DNA of 64,000 bases from Bacteroidales bacterium UBA6397 (GCA_002439875.1 DJQB01000002.1:1-64000); one strand, 5' to 3'. Shown: positions 46,520 to 55,256, numbered from the stretch's first letter. Made by a program: numbers and translations. The notes: generated from the sequence alone by a model not told the origin.

Positions 46520-48274
46520 ATGAAAAAGAAAATATTCGCGTTAATCGCTCTTGCCGCCGCTTTCGTCGGCTGCTCAAAAGAAGCTTCTGAGACTCCTTCT
46601 CCTGCAGTTGAAGGACAGAAGTTTGTCATCACCGCCTCTGTCGGTGACCCTGCGACAAGGCTTGGCTATGTTGAGAATGACCAGAAAGGTTTCACCGCCA
46701 AGTTCACTTCATCTGAGAAGATCAGCCTTTATTTCCTGAAGGCTGACAACTCTGTGGCTCTCAGCCGCGTTCTCAACATCGACGGCTATTCCATCTCCGA
46801 TGATGGAAGAACCGCCAAGTTCGAGACCACAGACCTTGTCATCCCTACGGATGCAGTGAAGCTCGCTGCTTACCTTTATTCAGGCAGCGGTTCTGCATAT
46901 TCAGATGAGAAAGCCACTACCGACCTCAGCCTTCAGGCTAACCTCGGTGCCGCCCAGTCCCATCATATTCTTTACACCACTCTGAACACTTCTGACATCA
47001 AAGTGGATGAGAACGGCATCTCTACCGCGAACATCAAGTTCGCCTACAAGACCGCGCTCCTCCGCTTCACTCTGACTTTCCCTGAGGATGTCAAGGTGAC
47101 AATGGACAACAAGACAGTCATCACACTCACCAATGCCAACAACACTGTCCACAATGCTCTTGACATTGTTTGGGGTGAGTTGGCCGAGACAAGTGCCAAA
47201 GGCGACATCGTCTTCTACCCGACAGACACTTTGGACAAGAAGAACGTCGCTGTCGCCTATGCTTGCGTCTGGGCCGGTGATAACTTCAAGGACAGCAAAC
47301 TTTCCGTGGCTCAGGGCGATGACACCTACAGTGTAGATCTTGAGCTTAAGAAAGAGACTCTTGAGGCCGGTAAGGTCTATGATGTTACCAGAACCCTTAC
47401 CGCTGCTCCAAAGCCTGTTTCCATGTGGGCCAACGATGATGCCGCTTCTGTTGACTTCAAGTACAGTGGCGGAGAGGAAGTCACGAATGACTGGCTCTCC
47501 TGCAAGGATGGCAAGATTTCATGGACTGCCAACACCACCGGTGTCCCTCGTTATGGAAAGCTTTCTTTCAAGAACGGAGCTTCCTTTGACCTCACACAGT
47601 TTGTCGCTGCTGACTTCAAGGGTGACTGGACTTTGACTGCCAAAATTTTCAATAATGAAAAATCATCTTTTGTTACAGCTGGAGACAAGAAGTCTTTGAA
47701 TGTGAAGATTGGTGAGCCTTTAAAAGGTGAGACTCTCAAGGACGGAGCTGGTGTAGAACATAAGAATGTCCTTGGCATTGATGGTTTGTATCACGCAGGC
47801 CTTATTGCTGATGCTGCTTTGGAGATTGACTATGTGGCACAGACAGCCAAGTTCGGTCTTTTCGCAGATGCTCGCAAAGCCCAAAAGGATCCGTCTCCAA
47901 TCGCTGCCAATGCTCCGTATGTCGCTTTCCTTCCTGAACTTGGATCTAAATGGACTGCTCCAAACGACTTCAAATCTCCATGGTTCTTCTGTGCGGCTGA
48001 TCTTGGAGATCCGGACTATGAGTGGATATGGTTTGACGTGGCTGCGGATGTTAAGTCATTCTCTTACACAGCGAACAAGCCTCAGCAGATAACAGTGTCC
48101 AATCCTAACAACTACGGTAAGTACATTGTGGGATTGTCGGTAAACACATTCGCTACAGAGGATGCTACATTTGCTAATGCTATCCCTGGAAAAGATCAAA
48201 CCAAGAGCTACAACATCATCTATCAGTTCAATACCAACAATAATAATATTGGTATTGTCTTCGAAAGGAAGTAA
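46520..48274 (+). CDS. Fimbrillin-like lipoprotein with shared unnamed C-terminal domain
   Basis: A 584-residue lipoprotein (AAAFVGCSKEA). Residues about 30-295 are fimbrillin/Mfa-like: PATRLGYVENDQKGF, KAYLY-type core (LAAYLYSGSGSAYSD) and FAYKTALLRFTLTFP. Residues about 300-584 are the domain also found at 21983 and 39270 (DWLSCKDGKISWTANTTGVP, GEPLKGETLKDGAGVEH, LEIDYVAQTAKFGLFADAR, YVAFLPEL, DYEWIWFDV, YNIIYQFNTNNNNIGIVFERK). A GGAG-like ribosome site (GAGGAGG, 46505-46511) precedes the ATG, unusual for this phylum. It is the last gene of the locus and is followed by a terminator at 48317. Confidence 0.8.
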   Translation: MKKKIFALIALAAAFVGCSKEASETPSPAVEGQKFVITASVGDPATRLGYVENDQKGFTAKFTSSEKISLYFLKADNSVALSRVLNIDGYSISDDGRTAKFETTDLVIPTDAVKLAAYLYSGSGSAYSDEKATTDLSLQANLGAAQSHHILYTTLNTSDIKVDENGISTANIKFAYKTALLRFTLTFPEDVKVTMDNKTVITLTNANNTVHNALDIVWGELAETSAKGDIVFYPTDTLDKKNVAVAYACVWAGDNFKDSKLSVAQGDDTYSVDLELKKETLEAGKVYDVTRTLTAAPKPVSMWANDDAASVDFKYSGGEEVTNDWLSCKDGKISWTANTTGVPRYGKLSFKNGASFDLTQFVAADFKGDWTLTAKIFNNEKSSFVTAGDKKSLNVKIGEPLKGETLKDGAGVEHKNVLGIDGLYHAGLIADAALEIDYVAQTAKFGLFADARKAQKDPSPIAANAPYVAFLPELGSKWTAPNDFKSPWFFCAADLGDPDYEWIWFDVAADVKSFSYTANKPQQITVSNPNNYGKYIVGLSVNTFATEDATFANAIPGKDQTKSYNIIYQFNTNNNNIGIVFERK

Positions 48275-48316
48275 GATAGTTCATAGATAGTCACGTTTTC
48301 GTAGGACTATAATCTT

Positions 48317-48353
48317 AAATCCGGGCGCCCCGCCAAGGCCGCCCGGATTTTTT
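48317..48353 (+). terminator. Intrinsic terminator of the second SusC/SusD locus
   Basis: An 11-bp GC-rich stem (AAATCCGGGCG at 48317-48327 with 48340-48350), 12-nt loop, then a T-run (six Ts including stem end). The rest of 48354-48539 shows no gene or other clear feature. Confidence 0.85.
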
Positions 48354-48539
48354 GTATTCCATAGTTCCACCGGTTCTCTGATTTGTAATATTCATTGAGA
48401 ATCATTGCATAAGCCTCATGGAAGTGTACGGCTGTCAGTTGTGTGAGTATGTTATAGTTTTTCTTGCACACACAGCAGCAGCAAACTCCGCTGAAAGCCT
48501 ATATTATTTCGATTTACAGCATGGTTTGTTTCCAATAAC

Positions 48540-48570
48540 ATTGCTGAAAGTCGTTTTTTTTTTAACTTTG
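48540..48570 (+). promoter_or_regulatory. Promoter of the AAA ATPase gene
   Basis: ATTG (48540-48543), exactly 19 bp, then TAACTTTG (48563-48570), start codon at 48593. One of the best -33/-7 matches in the window. Confidence 0.7.
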
Positions 48571-48592
48571 CGCAAGGTTATTAACTAATGTT

Positions 48593-49996
48593 ATGAAGGT
48601 AATAGGCAGAAAATCAGAGATTGATCAAATCCGGACGTTGTATGATTCCGGAAATTCAGAGTTTGTTGTTGTCTATGGAAGACGGCGTGTGGGAAAGACA
48701 TTTCTGGTGAACCAGTTCTTCGACAATAAATTCCTTTTCAAGGTGACAGGGCTTGCGGTCAAGGACAAGGCAGCGCAGTTGGTCAATTTCGGAGAGGCTC
48801 TCAAAAAGCAGGGCTCGCCCCTTTGCCCTTACCCTAAATCCTGGATGGAAGCGTTTGACTTTCTGAAAACCCTGATTGAAAGTTCAAAAACGAAAGGACG
48901 CAAGGTTGTGTTCATCGACGAGTTACCGTTTATGTACACCAATCGATGTGATCTGGTAGTGGCCATCGAACACTTCTGGAACGACTGGGGATGCACCCAG
49001 GATGACCTGATGCTGATTGTCTGCGGCTCCGCCACCTCTTGGATAACAAAGAAGATACTCAGGAACAAAGACGGTCTGCATAACAGGGTGACCGGAAAGA
49101 TCTATCTCCGACCATTCAACTTGGCGGAATGCAAGGCCTATTTTAAATCCGTCGGCATAAGCCTTGACGAAAAGGACATCGCTGAATGTTACATGATCAT
49201 GGGTGGAATCCCTTACTACCTCAGTCTTTTTGAGAAAGGGAAAAGCCTCGCTCAGAACGTGGATGACCTATTCTTCAAAAGGAAAGGCAAACTGGACGGA
49301 GAGTTCGACAACCTGTACGCCTCCCTGTTTGAGAACAGCGAGGACTACATGAAAGTTATCGAGGCACTCAGCCGCAGGAACGCTGGTCTGACCAGAAAGG
49401 AAATCATTGCAGCGACCGGACTTCCAGACGGTGGCGGCCTCAGTACGATCCTGTCCGACTTGGACGACTGCGACATCATCCGGAAATATAAAGCCTTCGG
49501 CAAAAAAGAGAATGATGCCGTCTATCGACTGACAGATTTCTACACAATATTCTATTATAAGTTCATAAAGAAATATGGTGTCTCGGACAAACCTTTCTGG
49601 TCCTACCAAATCGGAACCTCGCTTCATAACGCTTGGGCTGGAATCGCGTTCGAGAGGCTGTGTATGTACCATCATATTCAGATAGAAAAAGCACTTGGCA
49701 TTCAAGGTATTATGACGGATGTGTCGTCCTGGCGCTCTGAAAGTGCGCAGGTTGACATGGTGATAAGCCGCGCCGACCGCGTCATAGATCTCTGCGAAAT
49801 CAAATTCTGGGAGGGGCATTTCACCATCACCAAAAAGTACCGTCAGGAACTGGACAATAAGATCAACTCATTCCGAGACTCCCTCAAACTCCGCCGGACC
49901 CTCCACCTTGTCTTCATCACAACCTACGGCCTGAAGCCCAATGAATATAGTGGTGTGGTCCAGAACGAAGTGACCTTGAAGGATCTTTTCGAATGA
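48593..49996 (+). CDS. P-loop ATPase with C-terminal DUF234 nuclease-like domain
   Basis: A 467-residue cytosolic protein of the ATPase_2/DUF234 group. Walker A is VVYGRRRVGKTFL (residues 26-38) and Walker B is VVFIDELPF (about 104-112). A sensor-type VCGSATSWI lies near residue 142. A winged-helix segment sits around 260-320 (RRNAGLTRKEIIAATGLPDGG). The C-terminal domain contains AQVDMVISRADRVIDLCEIKFW, a D then ExK pattern like a PD-(D/E)XK nuclease. These ATPases are abundant and often multi-copy in Bacteroidota and archaea; their function is unknown, with defence or mobility suspected. It stands alone with its own promoter and opens the accessory island. Confidence 0.85.
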   Translation: MKVIGRKSEIDQIRTLYDSGNSEFVVVYGRRRVGKTFLVNQFFDNKFLFKVTGLAVKDKAAQLVNFGEALKKQGSPLCPYPKSWMEAFDFLKTLIESSKTKGRKVVFIDELPFMYTNRCDLVVAIEHFWNDWGCTQDDLMLIVCGSATSWITKKILRNKDGLHNRVTGKIYLRPFNLAECKAYFKSVGISLDEKDIAECYMIMGGIPYYLSLFEKGKSLAQNVDDLFFKRKGKLDGEFDNLYASLFENSEDYMKVIEALSRRNAGLTRKEIIAATGLPDGGGLSTILSDLDDCDIIRKYKAFGKKENDAVYRLTDFYTIFYYKFIKKYGVSDKPFWSYQIGTSLHNAWAGIAFERLCMYHHIQIEKALGIQGIMTDVSSWRSESAQVDMVISRADRVIDLCEIKFWEGHFTITKKYRQELDNKINSFRDSLKLRRTLHLVFITTYGLKPNEYSGVVQNEVTLKDLFE

Positions 49997-50210
49997 TCCT
50001 TATGTCCGAAATACCAGCGCGGTTCCACTGATTGATGAATATCAAGACGAAAAATGTTATTTATTGAATATTAAAGAGTTATAAAATTTGGCCCTCTGAA
50101 TATAACTGGCGGGATTTACGAATATATTCAAAGACAGTTAGTTATACTTTATGGAAATATTCGGAGGAAGTTTTTGAACATATCGGCGCTGTGCGGCTTT
50201 TAGGTTCTGA

Positions 50211-50252
50211 TACGCTGGTGGTCGCCGAGCTAGTCGAAGCTCCACCTAGCGT
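50211..50252. repeat. REP-like hairpin with core GAGCTAGTCGAAG
   Basis: Arms ACGCTGGTGG and CCACCTAGCGT pair with one indel around core GAGCTAGTCGAAGC. Related cores occur at 50284, 55350, 56133 and 56151. Confidence 0.55.
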
Positions 50253-50263
50253 ATGGTAACAGA

Positions 50264-50307
50264 GCCCGCCGAACATGGTTGGTGAGCTTGTCGAACCATC
50301 GGGCGGC
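50264..50307. repeat. REP-like hairpin with core GAGCTTGTCGAACC
   Basis: Outer arms GCCCG/CGGGC and inner arms ATGGTT/AACCAT enclose GGTGAGCTTGTCG. Same family as the element 50 bp upstream. Confidence 0.55.
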
Positions 50308-50447
50308 CACTTAGGCTCAAAGTGGTATTTAAGGGGGTAACAGCCGAAAATATTTCTGCTTTTTATAATCCGTATATGTTTCTTTTCGTTTTTCACGACT
50401 TTTAAGCATATTATTGCGGTTCAAATGTTTGTTTAAATTTTAACATT

Positions 50448-51455
50448 ATGGACAATTTCGAAAAGAGACAGCAGCTCGCTCCGTTCGTGAACCTGCGGAG
50501 CGATGTGGGCTTCAAGGCCGTGTTCGCGGACAGGAACAACAAGGACATCCTCATCGGGGTGCTGAACCAGATCCTCCCTCCGGAGGCGAGGATTGAGGAC
50601 ATCAAGGAATATTCCGACCGCGAGCAGCGACGGGATGTTCCCTACGGGAAAAAGACGGTGCTCGACCTGGTCTGTGTGGACCATGATGACAATACATTCA
50701 TCGTGGAGATGCAGGCTTCGGAGGAGGACTATTTCTTCGAGAGATGCGTTTACTACGCCTCCGGGCTTTATCATCTGGAACTCTCGGACGGGGAACGGTA
50801 CAAAGGGTTGCACCCAGTCTATGTGGTGTCGTTCCTTAACTACAGCCTGAGGCATGATGATGAGTCCCTCTGGGACACCGACCATTTCATCTCGTACTGG
50901 CATTTTACGGAAAAACGCACTGGAATTGTTGCGAATCAGACAATTAGTGTTATATTTGTGGAAATGACACTGTTCACCAAGACACTGGAGGAGTGCGTGA
51001 CGGAGTTCGACAAGATGTTCTATATATTCATGAACAGCGGTGGTTTCCTGAAAATCCCTGAGTGGATAGAGAAAACAGGAGGAATCTCCAGACGGCTCGC
51101 TGAGGCGTGCGAGGTGGCAGCGTTCGACAAGGAGAAGAAACTTAAATACGAGATTGACAAGATGAACGAGTGGGACATTCAGGCGCAGAAGGAATATGCT
51201 GTGCGCAAGGGCTTAGAGGAAGGCCGGCAAAAGGGTCTGCTGGAAGGCCGAATGGAAGGCCGAAAGGAAGGCCGAAAGGAAGGACTGGAACAAGGACTGG
51301 AACAAGGACTGGAACAAGGACTGGTGCAGGGTCGCGAGGAGGCAAGGCTCTCAATCGCAAAGAAATTTTTCGAGGCCGGGACACCGATTGATGTAATTGT
51401 CAATTGTACTGGAGTTGATAATGAGATAATTGCTTCGTTCGCTCATCCTGAGTAG
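50448..51455 (+). CDS. Rpn-family PD-(D/E)XK nuclease/transposase-like protein
   Basis: This 335-residue protein belongs to the PDDEXK_2/Rpn family. The N terminus LRSDVGFKAVFADRNNKDILIGVLN is diagnostic. The nuclease core is VLDLVCVDHDDNTFIVEMQAS, giving D and ExQ in the metal site near residues 66-83. E. coli Rpn proteins are DNA endonucleases linked to recombination and phage defence, some inhibited by a short intragenic C-terminal product. Here residues 255-300 are GLEEGRQKG-type four-residue repeats encoded by 12-bp tandem DNA. An in-frame ATG at 51162 (KMNEWDIQ) could start a 97-residue internal product; this is inference. Convergent with the DUF1186-like gene. Confidence 0.85.
   Translation: MDNFEKRQQLAPFVNLRSDVGFKAVFADRNNKDILIGVLNQILPPEARIEDIKEYSDREQRRDVPYGKKTVLDLVCVDHDDNTFIVEMQASEEDYFFERCVYYASGLYHLELSDGERYKGLHPVYVVSFLNYSLRHDDESLWDTDHFISYWHFTEKRTGIVANQTISVIFVEMTLFTKTLEECVTEFDKMFYIFMNSGGFLKIPEWIEKTGGISRRLAEACEVAAFDKEKKLKYEIDKMNEWDIQAQKEYAVRKGLEEGRQKGLLEGRMEGRKEGRKEGLEQGLEQGLEQGLVQGREEARLSIAKKFFEAGTPIDVIVNCTGVDNEIIASFAHPE
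51242..51329 (+). repeat. 12-bp in-frame tandem repeats in the Rpn gene
   Basis: Three units GGAAGGCCGAAA/T (51242-51277), a 4-base joint, three units GGACTGGAACAA (51282-51317) and a variant (51318-51329). Each unit codes four residues (EGRK or GLEQ), so slippage would change length without breaking the frame. Confidence 0.85.
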
Positions 51456-51466
51456 CGCAATAAAAT

Positions 51467-51504
51467 AGCAATCCGCGGTTCCACGATGGGGCTTGCGGAT
51501 TGCT
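51467..51504. terminator. Bidirectional terminator between convergent genes
   Basis: A 10-bp stem AGCAATCCGC (51467-51476) with GCGGATTGCT (51495-51504), 18-nt loop, between the Rpn stop (51455) and the minus-strand gene end (51537). An AAAAT stretch upstream gives Ts on the minus strand. Confidence 0.55.
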
Positions 51505-51536
51505 TTCGATAATTCACTTGACACATTTTGTGGGCG

Positions 51537-53015
51537 TTATTCAACTAATTTGCGCAGCAGGCCGTAACGTTCCTTTATGTCCGGTTTGATCTTATGGAAA
51601 GGCGAGTGCTCTTTTCCGATCATTGATTTTTCGACTTTTGAATAATCCCCGCAGGCCATAAGATCCACGAAACCATTGTCGTACATTGTCTTGATCTCAG
51701 GCAGGAGCTCGGAAGCGTTAATGTTAATCAAATTACTTACAATCGAGCCATTCAGCATTGCGTCTGTGTAAGTCGCTGATGGGAAGTCCCGATTGATGAC
51801 CGTAAGCAGGTCCTTGAACCAGACGATGATTTCCGGTCTTTTGTCTGGTTCTAAGAAAGCTATTTGAGCGACCGCATTAGCGACAGAGAATTTCCAGAAA
51901 TTCTCCAATCCGTTTTCCATCATGAATTCCATCAAGACATCAAGTTTGTTCTTCGCAAGCTTGTAAATCGTAGGGACAATGATTTCCATTGAACTGTCAG
52001 CAATATGATAGTCTAAGAAGTCGTCATTCTGTCTGAGAACCTCCAGCACAGCATCTAGACTGGAGGAGTCGTTGCCGACTTCTCCGAGCAGCATCACGCA
52101 GTGACCTATGACCCCAGAGAACTGCCCCTCACTCATCTCTTCCGGTATGCCATCGCAGGAAAGTCCAATGTTGAAAAGAAGAATGTTCTCAAGATCCCTT
52201 CTTAGGCTGTCGTGTGGCAAGGAAAGAATCTCATCCACCTGAGTGTCTGATAGATAGGCATTTTTAGGATCGGAAATGGTCAGAAGAACAGATGGGTTCT
52301 CAACTTCCAGAGCTACTGGGTACTGAGGATGTTTGTATGAATATGGCTGGTTCCATTTCACTGCATTCTTATGTTTTTCCTCAAAATCCGCGAGTCTTTT
52401 GGCGAAATCTTCTCCAAATAGATCTTCCACTTCTGGTTCATCTTCCTCAAAAGGCTTATCTTTGATTATGTAATTGAAGTTCGTCCCAAGATTGGCCCTC
52501 AGGGTCGGCATGTATCGGTCAGCCTCATCATGGCTGCTGACGATAAGCAGATGTTTCCCTTTTCTACCATATTCATATTCAATTAACGGAATGGCCTCAG
52601 TGTCCTCTTCAAGAATATATTTGGCCAAGGTGAAATCTTTGCAGGGCGCTATCCCGGCCTCATCGGCGAATTCGATAGAGCCATAGATTAGATTGTGAGC
52701 CTCATTGTAGGAGATTTTCGTTAGATGGTATTGTTTCTCCATATCATTGATAAAGCCGTCATATTCATAGTCTTCCATTCTAGCCCGGCAAAAGGCATCT
52801 TTGACCCCAAGGCAATATGTGTCAACCAAATAGCACCCTATGGTTTTCTTACCACCTTTATGTAGCCTGGTCACGATTATGTGTCCCAGTCCATGTTCCT
52901 TGTAATTCTCATTTATGTAGCAGTCACCGATCTCAAGAGTCCTTGCTCTCTCACGGATATACTGTTCCGGTGAAAGGAACGTTTGCTGCTTCGTTGTTTT
53001 TTTCTTCTTTGCCAT
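51537..53015 (-). CDS. Hypothetical protein with HEAT-like DUF1186-type C terminus
   Basis: A cytosolic 492-residue protein with a Lys-rich start (MAKKKKTTKQQ). Residues about 25-170 include GLGHIIVTRLHKGGKKTIGCYLVD, where a processing or binding domain may lie, and EYEYGRKGKHLLIVSSHDEA. The C-terminal half from about 270 (LSLPHDSLRRDLENILLF, VLRQNDDFLDYHIADSSMEIIVPTIYKLAKNKLDVL) is all-helical and resembles DUF1186 or HEAT-like repeats. I cannot assign a function. It is monocistronic, convergent with the Rpn gene and divergent from ExoIII. A TATCTTTA lies 18 bp before the ATG, a near match to the -7 box. Confidence 0.6.
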   Translation of the reverse strand: MAKKKKTTKQQTFLSPEQYIRERARTLEIGDCYINENYKEHGLGHIIVTRLHKGGKKTIGCYLVDTYCLGVKDAFCRARMEDYEYDGFINDMEKQYHLTKISYNEAHNLIYGSIEFADEAGIAPCKDFTLAKYILEEDTEAIPLIEYEYGRKGKHLLIVSSHDEADRYMPTLRANLGTNFNYIIKDKPFEEDEPEVEDLFGEDFAKRLADFEEKHKNAVKWNQPYSYKHPQYPVALEVENPSVLLTISDPKNAYLSDTQVDEILSLPHDSLRRDLENILLFNIGLSCDGIPEEMSEGQFSGVIGHCVMLLGEVGNDSSSLDAVLEVLRQNDDFLDYHIADSSMEIIVPTIYKLAKNKLDVLMEFMMENGLENFWKFSVANAVAQIAFLEPDKRPEIIVWFKDLLTVINRDFPSATYTDAMLNGSIVSNLININASELLPEIKTMYDNGFVDLMACGDYSKVEKSMIGKEHSPFHKIKPDIKERYGLLRKLVE

Positions 53016-53077
53016 GTTTATGAATATTTTTATAAAGATAATCCATGCAAACTATAAAGTAAGAAAATATTTTCTGA

Positions 53078-53108
53078 TTTGTTATATTCATCTAAAATTA
53101 TTTCTTTT
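53078..53108 (+). promoter_or_regulatory. Candidate promoter of the ExoIII gene
   Basis: TTTG (53078-53081), 19 bp, then TTTCTTTT followed by G, close to TAnnTTTG; start codon at 53134. Confidence 0.4.
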
Positions 53109-53133
53109 GCAGGTACGCAGTTAAGGAAAGAGT

Positions 53134-53922
53134 ATGAAATTCATTAGTTGGAACGTGAACGGTCTTCGTGCCTGTGCCGGAAAAGGCTTTGACGAGGTGT
53201 TCGCCAGTATGAACGCGGACTTTTTCTGTCTTCAGGAGACGAAAATGCAGCTGGGGCAGTTGGATCTGGAATTTCTGGGCTACACCTCGTACTGGAACTC
53301 GGCTGAAAAGAAAGGCTATGCTGGCACAGCGATATATTCAAGGCACACTCCACTGTCGGTGACGTACGGGCTTGGGATTGAGGAACATGACCACGAGGGA
53401 CGCGTCATCACACTGGAGATGCCTCAGTTCTACCTCGTCTGCGTCTATGTCCCGAACTCGCAGGACGGCCTCCGAAGACTGGACTACCGGATGCGTTGGG
53501 AGGATGATTTCCGGGAATATCTTGCCGGCCTCGCAGCCCGCAAAGGAGTCGTGGTCTGTGGTGACATGAATGTGGCTCACAATGAGATAGATATCAAGAA
53601 TCCGGACACCAACCACCGTAACGCCGGTTTCACCGATGAGGAGCGTGGCAAGTTCTCCGCGCTTCTGGACTCTGGATTCATCGACACTTGGAGGTACCAG
53701 CACCCCGATGAGGTGAAATATTCCTGGTGGTCCTACCGCTTCCACGCCCGCGAGAAGAACATCGGCTGGCGTCTTGACTACTTCCTTGTCTCCGATTCCC
53801 TCAAGGATCGGATCACCTCCACCGAAATCCACACCGAAATACTCGGTTCCGACCACTGCCCCGTCGAACTCGACCTTGACCTTAAAAACAAAGATTCTAA
53901 GGTCAAAGAGTCCGTGCGCTGA
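53134..53922 (+). CDS. xth: Exodeoxyribonuclease III (AP endonuclease)
   Basis: A 262-residue EEP-fold DNA repair enzyme that removes 3' blocks and cuts abasic sites. Motifs are complete: MKFISWNVNGLRAC, FFCLQETKMQ with the metal-binding Glu near residue 33, GYAGTAIYSR, VVVCGDMNVAHNEIDIKNP near residue 147, GWRLDYFLVSD, and the catalytic GSDHCPVELDL at the end. No signal peptide, so it acts on the chromosome. The last codons already resemble the start of the repeat that begins at 53962 (GAGTCCGTGCG occurs at 53907 and again at 55921), so recombination may have touched its 3' end. Confidence 0.95.
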   Translation: MKFISWNVNGLRACAGKGFDEVFASMNADFFCLQETKMQLGQLDLEFLGYTSYWNSAEKKGYAGTAIYSRHTPLSVTYGLGIEEHDHEGRVITLEMPQFYLVCVYVPNSQDGLRRLDYRMRWEDDFREYLAGLAARKGVVVCGDMNVAHNEIDIKNPDTNHRNAGFTDEERGKFSALLDSGFIDTWRYQHPDEVKYSWWSYRFHAREKNIGWRLDYFLVSDSLKDRITSTEIHTEILGSDHCPVELDLDLKNKDSKVKESVR

Positions 53923-53961
53923 TTACACGTTTTGACGCACGAAGTCATCGCACGATAGGCA

Positions 53962-54040
53962 CCGTGCGTAAATGGTACCGTTGGACTCACGAAGTGTTGT
54001 TCTGTGGCCTTTCGTGCGTGACGTGGGCATTTTCGCTCAC
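53962..54040 (+). repeat. 79-bp direct repeat R1, copy 1 (left of the ATPase cassette)
   Basis: Begins CCGTGCGTAAATGGTACCGT and ends CATTTTCGCTCAC. A second copy with 3 differences lies at 55925-56003. It ends 79 bp before the ATPase start. Confidence 0.9.
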
Positions 54041-54119
54041 AGATTCAAAGTAGTTTGGAAGTCTGAATATTATTACGTAAATTGCGTAGCGAAAATTACG
54101 CAGCGAAGATTTCTCAGTA

Positions 54120-55256
54120 ATGAATATGGCTACACTGAACAACCCTTTTGTCATCTATGGTTACAAAGGTCCTGAATATTTCTGCGACCGTGAGGCAGAG
54201 ACTGAAAAAATGATCTCTGCCCTTCATAATGAACGTAATGTCACTCTTGTAGCCCCACGACGAATGGGGAAGACCGGACTCATCAAGCATGTGTTCGCCA
54301 AGATGGAGAAGCAGGACAAGGAAGTCAGGTGTTTCTATCTGGACATCTATCCTGCAAAGAATCTGGATCAGATGGTCGGGATGTTAGGAAGCGAGATCAT
54401 CGGAAAGTTGGATTCTGTCTCACAGGCAGCCATGCGTCGTGTCCAAGAGTTTTTCAGCAAGTGGAGGCCAACCCTCACGATAGATGAAGTGACGGGCCGC
54501 CCTACTTTCTCTCTTGACATTCGGCCTTCTGAAGGACGGGATACCTTGAAGCAGATATTCGAATATCTTGGACAGTCCGGAAAGAGGTGCTACATCGCCA
54601 TAGACGAGTTCCAACAGATACTGAATTTCCCCGAATCCGGAGTCGAGGCTCTTCTACGCTCGTATATTCAATTCTTGCCAAACGTGTATTTTGTGTTTTC
54701 CGGCAGCCAGCAACACATGATGGAGGAGATGTTCCTTTCAGCGAACCGCCCGTTCTTCCAGAGCTCTTCCATGATGACGCTCTCATGCATAGACAAAGAG
54801 AAGTATCTTGGTTTCGCCAACAGCTTCTTCGAAGGGCAGTCAAGAGCAATGGATGAAGATACTTTTGAATATATTTACGATGTCTCTGATAAAGTCACTT
54901 GGTATGTCCAGGCGATTCTTCATGGCATATACGGATACTCTAAGGATGTGATAAACAGGCAGTTGGTTAATACTGTCGTGCGTGAGATAATTGAGGAACA
55001 ATCCACTGCCTATCAAAATTATTGTGCTTGGCTCACCGAAAACCAACAGTGTCTTCTGACAGCGATCGCCAAGGAGCGTCTGGTTTCTTCACCATTGGGA
55101 CAAAAATTTATCAGGACCTATAACCTTCCCGCTGTCAGTAGTGTAAAATCTGCGCTGAAGTCCCTTGTCGACAAACAATTAGTCGCTAAAACACCACAAG
55201 GCTATCTTGTATCCGACCGCTTCTTCGCCAAGTGGCTGTCTGGACATATTTTATAA
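54120..55256 (+). CDS. P-loop ATPase (ATPase_2 family), cassette gene
   Basis: A 378-residue ATPase unrelated in detail to the one at 48593. Walker A is VAPRRMGKTGLI (residues 44-55) and Walker B is CYIAIDEFQQI (about 156-166). Arginine/sensor-like VFSGSQQHMMEEMF follows near residue 197. The C terminus is a winged helix (LTAIAKERLVSSPLGQKFI, SVKSALKSLVDKQLVAKTPQGYLVSD). Such ATPases are thought to be selfish or regulatory elements, but no function is proven. Its last bases, including the stop, lie inside repeat R2 (55249-55320). With R1 upstream, the gene is bracketed by two sequences that occur again, without a gene between them, at 55925-56124. Confidence 0.85.
   Translation: MNMATLNNPFVIYGYKGPEYFCDREAETEKMISALHNERNVTLVAPRRMGKTGLIKHVFAKMEKQDKEVRCFYLDIYPAKNLDQMVGMLGSEIIGKLDSVSQAAMRRVQEFFSKWRPTLTIDEVTGRPTFSLDIRPSEGRDTLKQIFEYLGQSGKRCYIAIDEFQQILNFPESGVEALLRSYIQFLPNVYFVFSGSQQHMMEEMFLSANRPFFQSSSMMTLSCIDKEKYLGFANSFFEGQSRAMDEDTFEYIYDVSDKVTWYVQAILHGIYGYSKDVINRQLVNTVVREIIEEQSTAYQNYCAWLTENQQCLLTAIAKERLVSSPLGQKFIRTYNLPAVSSVKSALKSLVDKQLVAKTPQGYLVSDRFFAKWLSGHIL

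Larger units (their letters stand above)
49997..50447. other. Gene-free 450-bp spacer, AT-rich, with two REP-like hairpins
   Basis: No credible coding sequence. The first half is AT-rich and dense in GAATAT/ATATTC (seven matches between 50036 and 50153). The two REP-like elements at 50211 and 50264 lie in the second half. No consensus promoter for the Rpn gene at 50448 was found. Confidence 0.6.

Noticed and set aside
48275..48592. A small gene in the 317-bp gap after the second SusC/SusD locus
   Set aside because: Only the terminator and the ATPase promoter are visible; no frame has a start, length or composition that supports a gene.
51242..51329. CRISPR-like array
   Set aside because: The units are 12 bp, contiguous, without spacers, and in frame in the Rpn gene. 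No CRISPR array or cas gene was seen anywhere.
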